A stretch of 5,393 nucleotides of DNA from Thermoplasmata archaeon (lineage in GTDB: Archaea > Thermoplasmatota > Thermoplasmata > Lutacidiplasmatales > UBA184). This document shows positions 1 to 5,084 of the stretch, one piece after another. A program made the translations under genes and the position numbers. The stretch is from positions 1-5,393 of the forward strand of contig JASHUS010000185.1 of NCBI GenBank assembly GCA_030039865.1. The letters are read 5' to 3'. The notes beneath the pieces were generated by a model. The model searched no databases, was not told the DNA's origin, and was given only the letters and a program-made list of their open reading frames with translations. Positions within the stretch are counted from its first letter, which is position 1. Every line of letters begins with the position of its first letter.

Positions 1-811
1 GACGATGCTCGACCAGTTCCAGAACATCCGCGTGAGCGGCATCCAGGCGATCCTCCTCGAGGAGGGGGACGAGCTGGTCAACGTGGCGCTGCTCAGCGAC
101 GAATCGACCGAGCTGATCCTCGCCACCGGGGCCGGTCAGCTGGTACGGTTCCTCGTCTCGGACGTCCGTCCGATGGGCCGCGCGACGTACGGCGTCATCG
201 GGGTCCGTCTCTCCGCGGAGAAGGGCGACCGGGTCGTCGCGATGGCGCCGGTGAGCCCGAAGTTCCCGACGCTGCTCTCGGTCACGACGACCGGGTTCGG
301 CAAGCGCAGCCCGACCGACGACTACCGGGAGACGAAGCGTGGGGCGAAGGGCGTCCGCACGATCAAGACCGGCGGGCGGAACGGCTCGGTGGTGGCCGTG
401 CTGCCGACGACGGACACGTCCGAGATCCTCGTGACGACGCAGAACGGCGTGACGATCCGCATGGCGGTGAAGGGGATCCGTACCCAGGCCCGGAACACCC
501 TCGGCGTCCGCGTGATCCGCCTCGACGAGGGCGACGAGGTGCGCGATGTCGTCGTGCTCGAGACCGCGCTCGACACCGAGCCCGCGACGACCCCGGGCGG
601 TCCGGACGAGCCCCTTCCCGCCGCCGCGGCCGAAGGGACGGAGCCGCCCGAGGAGGACGTTCCTCCCGAGGACGAGGAGGACGAGGACGAAACGCCGACG
701 GACGACGACAAGACTCCCGAGGAGCCCGCCCCCGACGAGGAGGACGAGCCGGCCGAGCCCGATCCCTCCGACGACGAGGAGGACGACGATGCGGCGCCGC
801 CCGAGGGGTAA
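1..811 (+). CDS. gyrA: DNA gyrase subunit A, C-terminal part (5' end outside window)
   Basis: GyrA is the DNA-cleaving and DNA-wrapping subunit of gyrase, an A2B2 type II topoisomerase that introduces negative supercoils using ATP. Only the C-terminal domain is present. The frame is open to the left edge, and the first ATG (base 5) lies inside a pinwheel blade, so it is not the start. Counting from that Met, residues 1-188 contain repeated blade motifs: GDEL (21-24), DVRPMGR (53-59), GFGKRSP (97-103), the GAKGV turn (113-117), NGVTIRM (147-153) and a final LDEGDEV (173-179). These match the last blades of the GyrA beta-pinwheel, which wraps DNA. Residues 190-268 form a Pro/Asp/Glu-rich tail with 37 acidic residues of 79, one Lys and no Arg. 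Acidic GyrA tails are known in bacteria to modulate wrapping and supercoiling. The DNA-cleaving N-terminal domain and the GyrA-box are not in view, so ParC cannot be formally excluded, but archaea with this family carry gyrase. The 3' end overlaps the next gene by 23 bases. Confidence 0.93.
   Translation, partial: TMLDQFQNIRVSGIQAILLEEGDELVNVALLSDESTELILATGAGQLVRFLVSDVRPMGRATYGVIGVRLSAEKGDRVVAMAPVSPKFPTLLSVTTTGFGKRSPTDDYRETKRGAKGVRTIKTGGRNGSVVAVLPTTDTSEILVTTQNGVTIRMAVKGIRTQARNTLGVRVIRLDEGDEVRDVVVLETALDTEPATTPGGPDEPLPAAAAEGTEPPEEDVPPEDEEDEDETPTDDDKTPEEPAPDEEDEPAEPDPSDDEEDDDAAPPEG
776..782 (+). promoter_or_regulatory. Shine-Dalgarno site inside gyrA tail codons
   Basis: GAGGAGG sits six bases before the ATG at 789. 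It is formed by Glu/Asp codons of the acidic GyrA tail. It decides the start of the zinc-ribbon gene, because the same frame is open much further upstream as a shadow of gyrA. Confidence 0.7.
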
Positions 812-974
812 GACCGTTCGGCTCTGCCCGCAGTGCGGCTCGGCGAAGATCGTGCTGATCGCCGGCTCGATCATGGGGCAGATCTACCATTGCGAGAAGT
901 GCGACTACGTCGGCTCGCTCGTCTTCGAGACCGACGTCCCGGCGGACGCGGACTCCGACCGGGAGACGACGTAG
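789..974 (+). CDS. Small zinc-ribbon protein, function unknown
   Basis: This gene encodes a 61-residue protein with two CxxC knuckles, C13-P-Q-C16 and C35-E-K-C38, separated by 18 residues. Each is followed by the Gly or aromatic-Gly usual in zinc ribbons (CG at 16-17, YVG at 40-42). The first eleven residues are basic (MRRRPRGKTVR), while the last fourteen are acidic and probably disordered. One structural zinc is the likely ligand. The fold resembles ribbons of transcription and translation factors (TFIIS/RPB9-like), but the protein is too small and generic to assign a role. The start at 789 is chosen because a GAGGAGG site lies six bases upstream and because everything before it in this frame is a shadow of gyrA. 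It overlaps gyrA by 23 bases and is probably co-transcribed and translationally coupled with it. A link to gyrase or DNA topology is only a guess from position. Confidence 0.8.
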   Translation: MRRRPRGKTVRLCPQCGSAKIVLIAGSIMGQIYHCEKCDYVGSLVFETDVPADADSDRETT

Positions 975-988
975 GCCCGCGACCGGGC
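975..988. terminator. Possible bidirectional hairpin between convergent genes
   Basis: GCCCG, a four-base loop CGAC and CGGGC form a perfect 5-bp GC stem filling the 13-base gap between the stops of the zinc-ribbon gene and the convergent DHPS gene. No T-tract follows on either strand, and archaeal termination usually relies on T-runs, so a terminator role is weakly supported. Confidence 0.3.
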
Positions 989-2280
989 TAGCCGTCCGGT
1001 TCCGTCGCGGCGAGGGCCTCCGCGGTGCGGGGCGCGCGCTCGGCGAGCGTCCGCGCCGCGGCGACCAGGCGGAGCGCTTTCACGGTCGGACCGACGTCGT
1101 GCGTACGCACGAGCGCCACCCCGCGCTCGGCCGCGAGCACGGCCGCGGCCACGCCGGCCTCGAGGCGATCGGACGGCGACGCGGCGCCCGTGATCGCGCC
1201 GAGGAACGACTTCCGCGACGCACCGAGCACGACGGGGTAGCCGAGCGAGCGGAACTCGCCGGCGTGGACGAGCAGTTCGAGGCTCTGGTCCGCGGACTTC
1301 CCGAAGCCGAGCCCGGGATCGACGAGGATCCGTTCGGGCGCGACGCCGGCCGCGCGCGCGAGGTCCGTCGCCTCCGCGAGGGCGCCGAAGACCTCGCCGC
1401 GCAGGTCGGAGTACTCGAGATCGCCCTGCATCGTCGCGGGCTCCCCGCGCATGTGCATGAGGATGACCGCGGCGCCCGAGCGCGCGACGGCGTCCCGCAT
1501 CGCCGGGGATCGCAATCCGGCCACGTCGTTGATGACGTCCGCGCCCGCCGCAACGGCGCGGGCGGCGACCTCGGGATGTCGCGTGTCGACGGAGATCGGG
1601 ATCGGTAGACGGCCGCGCAGCCCGTCCAGCACCGGTCCGATCCGCCCCCATTCCGCCTCGGGCGAGACCTCGATGGCGCCGGGACGGGTCGACTCGCCAC
1701 CGATGTCGAGGAGGTCCGCGCCCTCCGCGGCCATCTCCTCGGCGCGCGCGATCGCCCGCGACGCCTCGAGGAACTCTCCCCCATCCGAGAACGAATCGGG
1801 CGTCACGTTGAGGACGCCCATCACCCGCGGTCGGTCCCCGACGACGAACGAGCGATGCGCCCCCGCGATCGTGCGCGCCCCGTGGGCGACGTACGACCGG
1901 AGCGCCCGGTCGATCTCGTCGGCCAGCTCCCTCAGTCGGAACGGCTGCCGGCGCAGCTTCGGGATCAGCCGTCGGTACTGACCCCAGGTCGCGATCAGGA
2001 CGGCCGGCGTCGTCTCGATGGAGTGGTCCGCGATCCCCCGCGCGTGCGCGGCGTCCCCGCCGACGGAGAGGAGCTCCTGCTTCAGGATCGGCGCGGCCTT
2101 CAGGGAGACCCCCGAGAGCCGGATCCGGTACGTGCGGCCCTTGCGGGTCATGATCCCGACCCCCTCAGGGTCGCTCTCGGTGCGCTCGATCTCGCGCGCG
2201 ATCTCCGCGAGCGACCCGCCCTCGAGGACCCGGGCGCTGAACCGGTGGCCCGTCGACGGCCGGGGACCGGCGGCGCTCAC
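988..2280 (-). CDS. folP: Dihydropteroate synthase with N-terminal extension domain
   Basis: DHPS condenses 6-hydroxymethyl-7,8-dihydropterin diphosphate with p-aminobenzoate to give 7,8-dihydropteroate, the committed step of folate synthesis, in the cytoplasm. The protein has 430 residues, whereas the classical TIM-barrel enzyme has about 270-290. The barrel starts near residue 150 and carries the full motif set: GVLNVTPDSFSDGG (155-168), DIGGESTRPG (192-201), SVDT (230-233), ND (251-252), DPGLGFGK (321-328), SRKS (355-358) and RTHD (392-395). These hold the family's pterin, phosphate and pABA contacts (N158, D192, D232, N251, D321, K357, H394), so it should be active. Residues about 15-128 form an additional alpha/beta-looking domain including SLKAAPILKQELLSVGGDAA (59-78). 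From memory, similar extensions occur in some roughly 400-residue bacterial DHPS proteins, but their role is unknown to me. The start is GTG. An in-frame TGA 24 bases upstream leaves it as the first usable start. No convincing Shine-Dalgarno is present and a promoter core lies 27-30 bases upstream, so the mRNA is probably leaderless. It is convergent with the gyrA side and divergent from the OB-fold gene. Confidence 0.95.
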   Translation of the reverse strand: MSAAGPRPSTGHRFSARVLEGGSLAEIAREIERTESDPEGVGIMTRKGRTYRIRLSGVSLKAAPILKQELLSVGGDAAHARGIADHSIETTPAVLIATWGQYRRLIPKLRRQPFRLRELADEIDRALRSYVAHGARTIAGAHRSFVVGDRPRVMGVLNVTPDSFSDGGEFLEASRAIARAEEMAAEGADLLDIGGESTRPGAIEVSPEAEWGRIGPVLDGLRGRLPIPISVDTRHPEVAARAVAAGADVINDVAGLRSPAMRDAVARSGAAVILMHMRGEPATMQGDLEYSDLRGEVFGALAEATDLARAAGVAPERILVDPGLGFGKSADQSLELLVHAGEFRSLGYPVVLGASRKSFLGAITGAASPSDRLEAGVAAAVLAAERGVALVRTHDVGPTVKALRLVAAARTLAERAPRTAEALAATEPDG

Positions 2281-2301
2281 GGGCGTTCGGATGCGGACCT
2301 T

Positions 2302-2316
2302 CCGTCAAAAGGACGG
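2302..2316 (-). promoter_or_regulatory. Putative promoter core of folP within a short inverted repeat
   Basis: Read on the minus strand this is CCGTC-CTTTT-GACGG, a perfect 5-bp inverted repeat around a T-run. The TTTT lies 27-30 bases upstream of the GTG at 2280, the position expected for an archaeal TATA-like element driving a leaderless transcript. The dyad could also bind a regulator that blocks TBP. Both roles are inferred from position only. Confidence 0.4.
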
Positions 2317-2346
2317 CGGTGCCTGCGCAACCCCGCGCCGGACCCG

Positions 2347-2373
2347 CACGGTTTTCCGCCGACCGGCCGTGGG
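2347..2373 (+). promoter_or_regulatory. Putative promoter element, copy 1 (before OB-fold gene)
   Basis: This stretch contains GGTTTTCCGCCGAC (2350-2363) and matches a second copy at 3568-3594 in 22 of 27 positions. The T-run at 2352-2355 is 44-47 bases before the GTG at 2399. That would place transcription start near 2380, just before the ribosome binding site. A perfect hairpin CCGGCC-GTG-GGCCGG (2363-2377) overlaps its right part. The promoter role is inferred. Confidence 0.4.
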
Positions 2374-2382
2374 CCGGCGGCC

Positions 2383-2388
2383 GGAGGG
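2383..2388 (+). promoter_or_regulatory. Shine-Dalgarno site of OB-fold gene
   Basis: GGAGGG lies 10 bases before the GTG at 2399. It is the main reason for choosing this start, since the frame is open further upstream across the divergent promoter region. Confidence 0.55.
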
Positions 2389-2398
2389 ACGGGATCGC

Positions 2399-2725
2399 GT
2401 GACCGAGAGCAAGCCGCCGACGACGTTCATCTCGGACCTGCGGCCGTCGCGCATCGCCACGGTGGAGGGCACGGTCTCCGAACTCGAGCCGGTGCGCGAG
2501 GTCGAGGTGCGCGGCGGCGGGGTGCGGCGCGTGCGGAACGGACGCCTCACCGACCGGACCGGTGACATCTCCCTCGCCCTGTGGGAAGAGGACGTGGATT
2601 CCGTCGCGGTCGGGGACCGCATCCGGATCGTCGAGGGCTGGGTCTCGGATCGTCGGGGACGTCCCCAGATCTCCCTCGGCCGCACCGGCCGTCTGGAGAA
2701 GCTGCCCGCCGACCTCCCCCCATGA
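2399..2725 (+). CDS. Single OB-fold nucleic-acid-binding protein (RPA/SSB-like)
   Basis: This 108-residue protein is almost entirely one OB-fold. It has the pattern typical of archaeal RPA-type and SOSS-B-like single-strand binders. FISDLRPSR (residues 10-18) is followed by a VEGTVSELEPVREVEV strand pair. Then come LTDRTGDISLALWEED, VGDRIRIVEGWVSD, and a closing strand pair with RGRPQISLGR. The Trp in LALW and the aromatic position in the following strand are where this family stacks on bases. It has no zinc finger and no second OB domain, so it is shorter than full archaeal RPA. Likely roles are single-stranded DNA or RNA binding in repair or replication, but the ligand cannot be read from sequence. 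The start is GTG at 2399 with GGAGGG 10 bases upstream; an earlier in-frame ATG at 2291 would cross the folP promoter and is unlikely. The stop overlaps the next start as ATGA (2722-2725), so the two genes form an operon. Confidence 0.85.
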   Translation: MTESKPPTTFISDLRPSRIATVEGTVSELEPVREVEVRGGGVRRVRNGRLTDRTGDISLALWEEDVDSVAVGDRIRIVEGWVSDRRGRPQISLGRTGRLEKLPADLPP

Positions 2726-3525
2726 GCGGGGCGGCGCCGGGGACCCCCGCTCCGCGCTGGGACGCGGAGCGCTACCTGCGCTTCGAGGCCGAACGGACGC
2801 TGCCCTGCCGTGACCTCGCGCGCCGGATCGACCTCGCGGGACCGAAGCGTGTCGTCGATCTCGGCTGCGGTCCGGGGAACAGCACGGCGGTGCTGGCCGC
2901 GCGCTGGCCCGGCGCGCACCTCACCGGCGTCGACAGCTCCGAGGAGATGCTCGCCAAAGCGCGGGCGTCGGACGTGCGCGCCGAGTGGATCACGGCCGAC
3001 GTGAGCCGATGGACCCCCGATTCCTCGTTCGACCTGGTCTTCTCCAACGCGGTGCTGCACTGGCTGCCGGATCATCGCGACCTGCTGCCCCGGCTCGCCG
3101 GATGGGCCGCGCCGGGCGGGGCGCTCGCCTTCCAGGTCCCGGCCCGGACCCACCCGCCCCCGCCCTGGATGCGGGCCCTCGCCCGGATGGCCGCGGCCGA
3201 GCCGTGGCGTTCGGTCGCGCCGGCGGATGCATCGGAGTCGAACGTGCTCTCCCTGGCCGAGTACTACGACGTCCTCTGCGACGTCGCGCGCCGGGTCGAT
3301 CTGTGGGATACCGAGTACGATCACGTCCTCGAGGGCCCCGAGGCTGTCGTCGAGTGGATCCGAGGCACCGCGCTGCGGCCCTGGCTCGCCCGCCTGCCCG
3401 ACCCCGATGTGCAAGCACGGTTCCTCGCCGAGCTCTCCCGGGAGATCGCACGGGAGTACCCCCGGCGACGCGATGGGAACCTGGTCTTTCCCTTCCTGCG
3501 CCGGTTCGTGATCGCGTACCGCTAG
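2722..3525 (+). CDS. tam: Trans-aconitate 2-methyltransferase-like SAM methyltransferase
   Basis: This 267-residue protein has a class I SAM-dependent methyltransferase fold. It resembles bacterial Tam from end to end: an N-terminal W-x-x-x-x-Y-L-x-F-E-x-E-R-T segment (13-26), motif I VVDLGCGPGNST (44-55), the acidic strand-2 end GVDSS (69-73), TAD (91-93), SNAVLHWLPDH (108-118) and a C-terminal EWIRGTALRPWL stretch (211-222). E. coli Tam methylates trans-aconitate, an inhibitor by-product of the citric acid cycle, using S-adenosylmethionine. The length is close to the E. coli enzyme (about 250). The start is the ATG of the ATGA overlap with the OB-fold stop. There is no Shine-Dalgarno, so translation is probably coupled to the upstream gene. 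The first ten residues are Gly/Pro/Ala-rich and not conserved. An archaeal Tam next to an OB-fold gene is not a pairing I know. Bacterial origin by transfer is plausible, though GC content matches the surroundings. The exact substrate is inferred from resemblance. Confidence 0.87.
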   Translation: MSGAAPGTPAPRWDAERYLRFEAERTLPCRDLARRIDLAGPKRVVDLGCGPGNSTAVLAARWPGAHLTGVDSSEEMLAKARASDVRAEWITADVSRWTPDSSFDLVFSNAVLHWLPDHRDLLPRLAGWAAPGGALAFQVPARTHPPPPWMRALARMAAAEPWRSVAPADASESNVLSLAEYYDVLCDVARRVDLWDTEYDHVLEGPEAVVEWIRGTALRPWLARLPDPDVQARFLAELSREIAREYPRRRDGNLVFPFLRRFVIAYR

Positions 3526-3567
3526 CCCGCGCCGGCACCCCCGGACCCCCGCGCCGAGTCGAGCCCA

Positions 3568-3594
3568 CATGGTTTTCCGCCGACGCGTCGTGTG
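3568..3594 (+). promoter_or_regulatory. Putative promoter element, copy 2 (before membrane protein gene)
   Basis: This is the second copy of the 27-base element (GGTTTTCCGCCGAC at 3571-3584, 22/27 identical to 2347-2373). The T-run 3573-3576 predicts transcription start near 3600, giving a leader of about 45 bases. The palindrome CGACGCGTCG (3581-3590) overlaps its right half. The promoter role is inferred. Confidence 0.4.
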
Positions 3595-3596
3595 AA

Positions 3597-3617
3597 CCGG
3601 TCGAGGGACGCGACCGG
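3597..3617 (+). other. Inverted repeat in the leader of the membrane protein gene
   Basis: CCGGTCG and CGACCGG form a perfect 7-bp stem with a seven-base loop. If transcription starts about 25 bases after the T-run at 3573, this hairpin would lie at or near the extreme 5' end of the mRNA, or else be a duplex operator at the start site. Function is unknown. Confidence 0.35.
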
Positions 3618-3645
3618 CGAGCCTCCGGGAGATTGAAAAGGGACG

Positions 3646-4080
3646 ATGCAGCGGAACCGGCTCTTCCTCGCGATCGGGATCGCGGTGGTCATCGTCGTCG
3701 TCGTGGCCGTGGTGGTCCTGGTCGTGTTGCCGACCCCCGCGTCGTCCCCGAAACCGATCTCGGTCCAGCTGCTGCAGCTCAGCGCGACGAGCGAGCCCCA
3801 CCCCACCGTACGGATCGTCCTGGGGAACAACGGCAGCGTATCGGTGACCAACCTGTCGGCGTACCTGAACATCGGGGGGATCCCCGGCTTCAACTTCCCC
3901 AACGTCACCGCCGCGACGCCGCTCGAGCCGCGCGAGAGCGCGTCCGCCTCGACGGCCGTGCCGAACGGTGCGCTGGCCTGCGGAACGACCTACGCGATCA
4001 CGATCTCGGGGGCGCTCTCGAGCGGATCGTCGTTCCGCTTCACCGCGACGCACGCGATGACGTGCGCGCCGCCTCCGTGA
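3646..4080 (+). CDS. Membrane-anchored extracytoplasmic protein, function unknown
   Basis: This 144-residue protein begins MQRNR, followed by an uninterrupted hydrophobic segment (6-28, Ile/Val/Leu-rich). There is no obvious signal peptidase site, no lipobox Cys and no class III prepilin cleavage motif, so it is probably a single-pass anchor with the rest outside the cell. Residues about 38-140 look like a small beta-sandwich rich in Ser/Thr/Asn. Two cysteines, C112 and C140, could form a disulfide closing the C-terminal strands. Three N-glycosylation sequons (N62-G-S, N69-L-S, N86-V-T) suit an exported archaeal protein. The layout resembles small archaeal surface proteins with CARDB- or pilin-like beta domains, but I cannot name a family. 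The start is fixed by an in-frame TGA at 3634-3636, and only a weak GGGA precedes the ATG. It ends 16 bases before the kinase gene, so the two may be co-transcribed. Confidence 0.78.
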   Translation: MQRNRLFLAIGIAVVIVVVVAVVVLVVLPTPASSPKPISVQLLQLSATSEPHPTVRIVLGNNGSVSVTNLSAYLNIGGIPGFNFPNVTAATPLEPRESASASTAVPNGALACGTTYAITISGALSSGSSFRFTATHAMTCAPPP

Positions 4081-4096
4081 GATCTCCTCGGGGCGA

Positions 4097-4864
4097 ATGG
4101 GCGTGCGGGGCCGGATCGTCGCGATCGAAGGGGCCTCGGGCGCCGGCAAGTCGACCCTGGTCCGGACCGGAGCTCGTGAATTCGGCTGGGTCGCGCTGCC
4201 CGAGGCGTTCGATCGGCTCGATCCCCACCCGCCCCTGACCTACCGTACCACCGGCGAACTCCGGCGGATCGAGCGGACCCTCCTGGCCGAAGAGATGCGC
4301 CGGTTCCGCGACGCCGAGCGCTCGCGAAGGCAGGGGCGGACCGTCGTTGCGGATACCGGATTCTTGGGTCCGATCACCTACACGGCCGGTCTCGAGACGC
4401 TCGGGATCGCGCCGACGACCCTGCGGCCGGAGCTCGCGCGACTGCTTCGGGCGTCCGCGCGCCCCGCCGCTTGGGGCGTGCCCGACCTGATCGTGTTCCT
4501 TGAGGTCGGCGAGCGGACCCGGCGGGCGCGCGCCCGGCGCGACGCCGAGCGGCATCCTCCCGGCCTCGACCGGCGCCACGCCCGCGTCAGCGCGTTCGAG
4601 CGACGGTTCTACCGGACCTTGCTTCGGAAGGTGCCCGGAGTGCGCATCCGCTTCGTCCGCGCTCGCTCCTCGCCCCGGGCGCTGGCCCGGCGCCTCGACG
4701 CCGTCATCCGGGCCCTGCCGGACCGTCCGCCGATTCCCCCGCCCCGCCTCCCGGACCTCCTGCGCCATCTCGATCGGGAGGTCGCGCGTTTCGCCGAGCG
4801 AGGTCGGCGCCGGACGCCCGCCACCGTTAAGAACCGCACCCGACCTCGGACCCCTCCCCGATGA
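4097..4864 (+). CDS. P-loop kinase of unassigned substrate (thymidylate/deoxynucleoside kinase-like)
   Basis: This 255-residue protein has a clear Walker A motif, G12-A-S-G-A-G-K-S-T20, directly after the first strand (IVAIEG), as in nucleotide and small-molecule kinases. ELRRIERTLLAEEMRR (54-69) is a helix. It is followed by TVVADTGFLGPITY (82-95), where D86 corresponds to the acidic residue at the end of strand 3 in thymidylate and deoxynucleoside kinases. VPDLIVFLEV (128-137) is the next core strand, and an Arg-rich stretch 140-152 looks like the phosphate-binding lid. Residues 210-255 are Pro/Arg-rich, include a predicted helix 218-234, and are very basic; the family does not usually have this tail. 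A phosphotransfer role is well supported, but the substrate is not: nucleotides, cofactors and sugars are all possible. The start is the ATG 16 bases after the preceding stop, with a weak GGGG upstream. The stop overlaps the SmAP start (ATGA, 4861-4864), and the last codons contain the SmAP promoter core. Confidence 0.82.
   Translation: MGVRGRIVAIEGASGAGKSTLVRTGAREFGWVALPEAFDRLDPHPPLTYRTTGELRRIERTLLAEEMRRFRDAERSRRQGRTVVADTGFLGPITYTAGLETLGIAPTTLRPELARLLRASARPAAWGVPDLIVFLEVGERTRRARARRDAERHPPGLDRRHARVSAFERRFYRTLLRKVPGVRIRFVRARSSPRALARRLDAVIRALPDRPPIPPPRLPDLLRHLDREVARFAERGRRRTPATVKNRTRPRTPPR
4826..4833 (+). promoter_or_regulatory. TATA-like element for the SmAP-eL37 pair
   Basis: GTTAAGAA is an A/T-rich island in a GC-rich background, with TTAAGAA 28-34 bases before the ATG at 4861. 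This is the spacing of an archaeal TATA box for a leaderless mRNA. The bases just before the ATG (CCCCTCCCCG) contain no Shine-Dalgarno, which agrees. The element lies within the 3' codons of the kinase gene. Confidence 0.55.
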
Positions 4865-5073
4865 AGCCGCTCGAGGTGCTCCAGCAGAGCCTGCACAAGC
4901 GGGTCCTGGTCGAGATGAAGGGCGGCCGCTCGTTCCGGGGCGTCCTCGACGCGTACGATCAGCACCTCAACCTGGTCCTCTCCTCCGCCGAGGAGGTCGT
5001 GAAGGACGAGGTCACGCCGCGCAGCGGTCTCACGCTCGTGCGCGGCGATTCGATCGTTTACATCTCGCCGTAA
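4861..5073 (+). CDS. Archaeal Sm-like protein (SmAP/Lsm)
   Basis: This 70-residue protein is the usual length for archaeal Sm proteins. They form homoheptameric rings that bind U-rich RNA and take part in RNA processing and tRNA-related or small-RNA metabolism. The Sm1 motif covers residues 13-46, with MKGGRSFRGVLDAYDQHLNL (19-38). It includes the RNA-pocket residues H35 and N37. The Sm2 motif is LVRGDSIVYISP (59-70), with the hallmark R61-G-D63. Nothing is missing compared with the family. The start is the ATG of an ATGA overlap with the kinase. There is no Shine-Dalgarno but a TATA-like element lies 28-34 bases upstream, so it can probably be made both by coupling to the kinase and from its own leaderless transcript. 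eL37 follows 11 bases later, an arrangement known to be conserved in archaea. Confidence 0.96.
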   Translation: MKPLEVLQQSLHKRVLVEMKGGRSFRGVLDAYDQHLNLVLSSAEEVVKDEVTPRSGLTLVRGDSIVYISP

Positions 5074-5078
5074 GGAGG
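5074..5078 (+). promoter_or_regulatory. Shine-Dalgarno site of eL37
   Basis: GGAGG begins right after the SmAP stop codon and ends six bases before the ATG at 5085. It is a strong site, in contrast to the leaderless-looking SmAP start, as expected for an internal gene of an operon. Confidence 0.75.
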
Positions 5079-5084
5079 ACGCAC

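Noticed and set aside
546..788. A longer N-terminus for the zinc-ribbon protein
   Set aside because: The upstream part reads Arg/Pro/Thr-rich out of the gyrA acidic tail. A strong ribosome binding site places the start at 789.
640..790. Tandem GA-rich repeats that could be a microsatellite or a repeat element
   Set aside because: The periodicity is simply GAG and GAC codons for Glu/Asp in the GyrA tail, with irregular units.
2281..2398. A small RNA gene in the divergent spacer
   Set aside because: The GC hairpin at 2363-2377 and the folP dyad are better explained as parts of two divergent promoters. There is no terminator or tRNA-like structure.
1855..2565. A long plus-strand frame opposite the folP 5' half that continues into the spacer
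   Set aside because: It is low-complexity and Arg/Gly-rich, has no motif, and is fully explained as a shadow of folP.
2305..4149. A minus-strand frame open for 614 codons opposite the OB-fold, Tam and membrane protein genes
   Set aside because: The translation is Arg/Gly/Pro-rich with no recognisable domain and spans three genes with clear families. It is the usual antisense by-product of GC-rich third codon positions.
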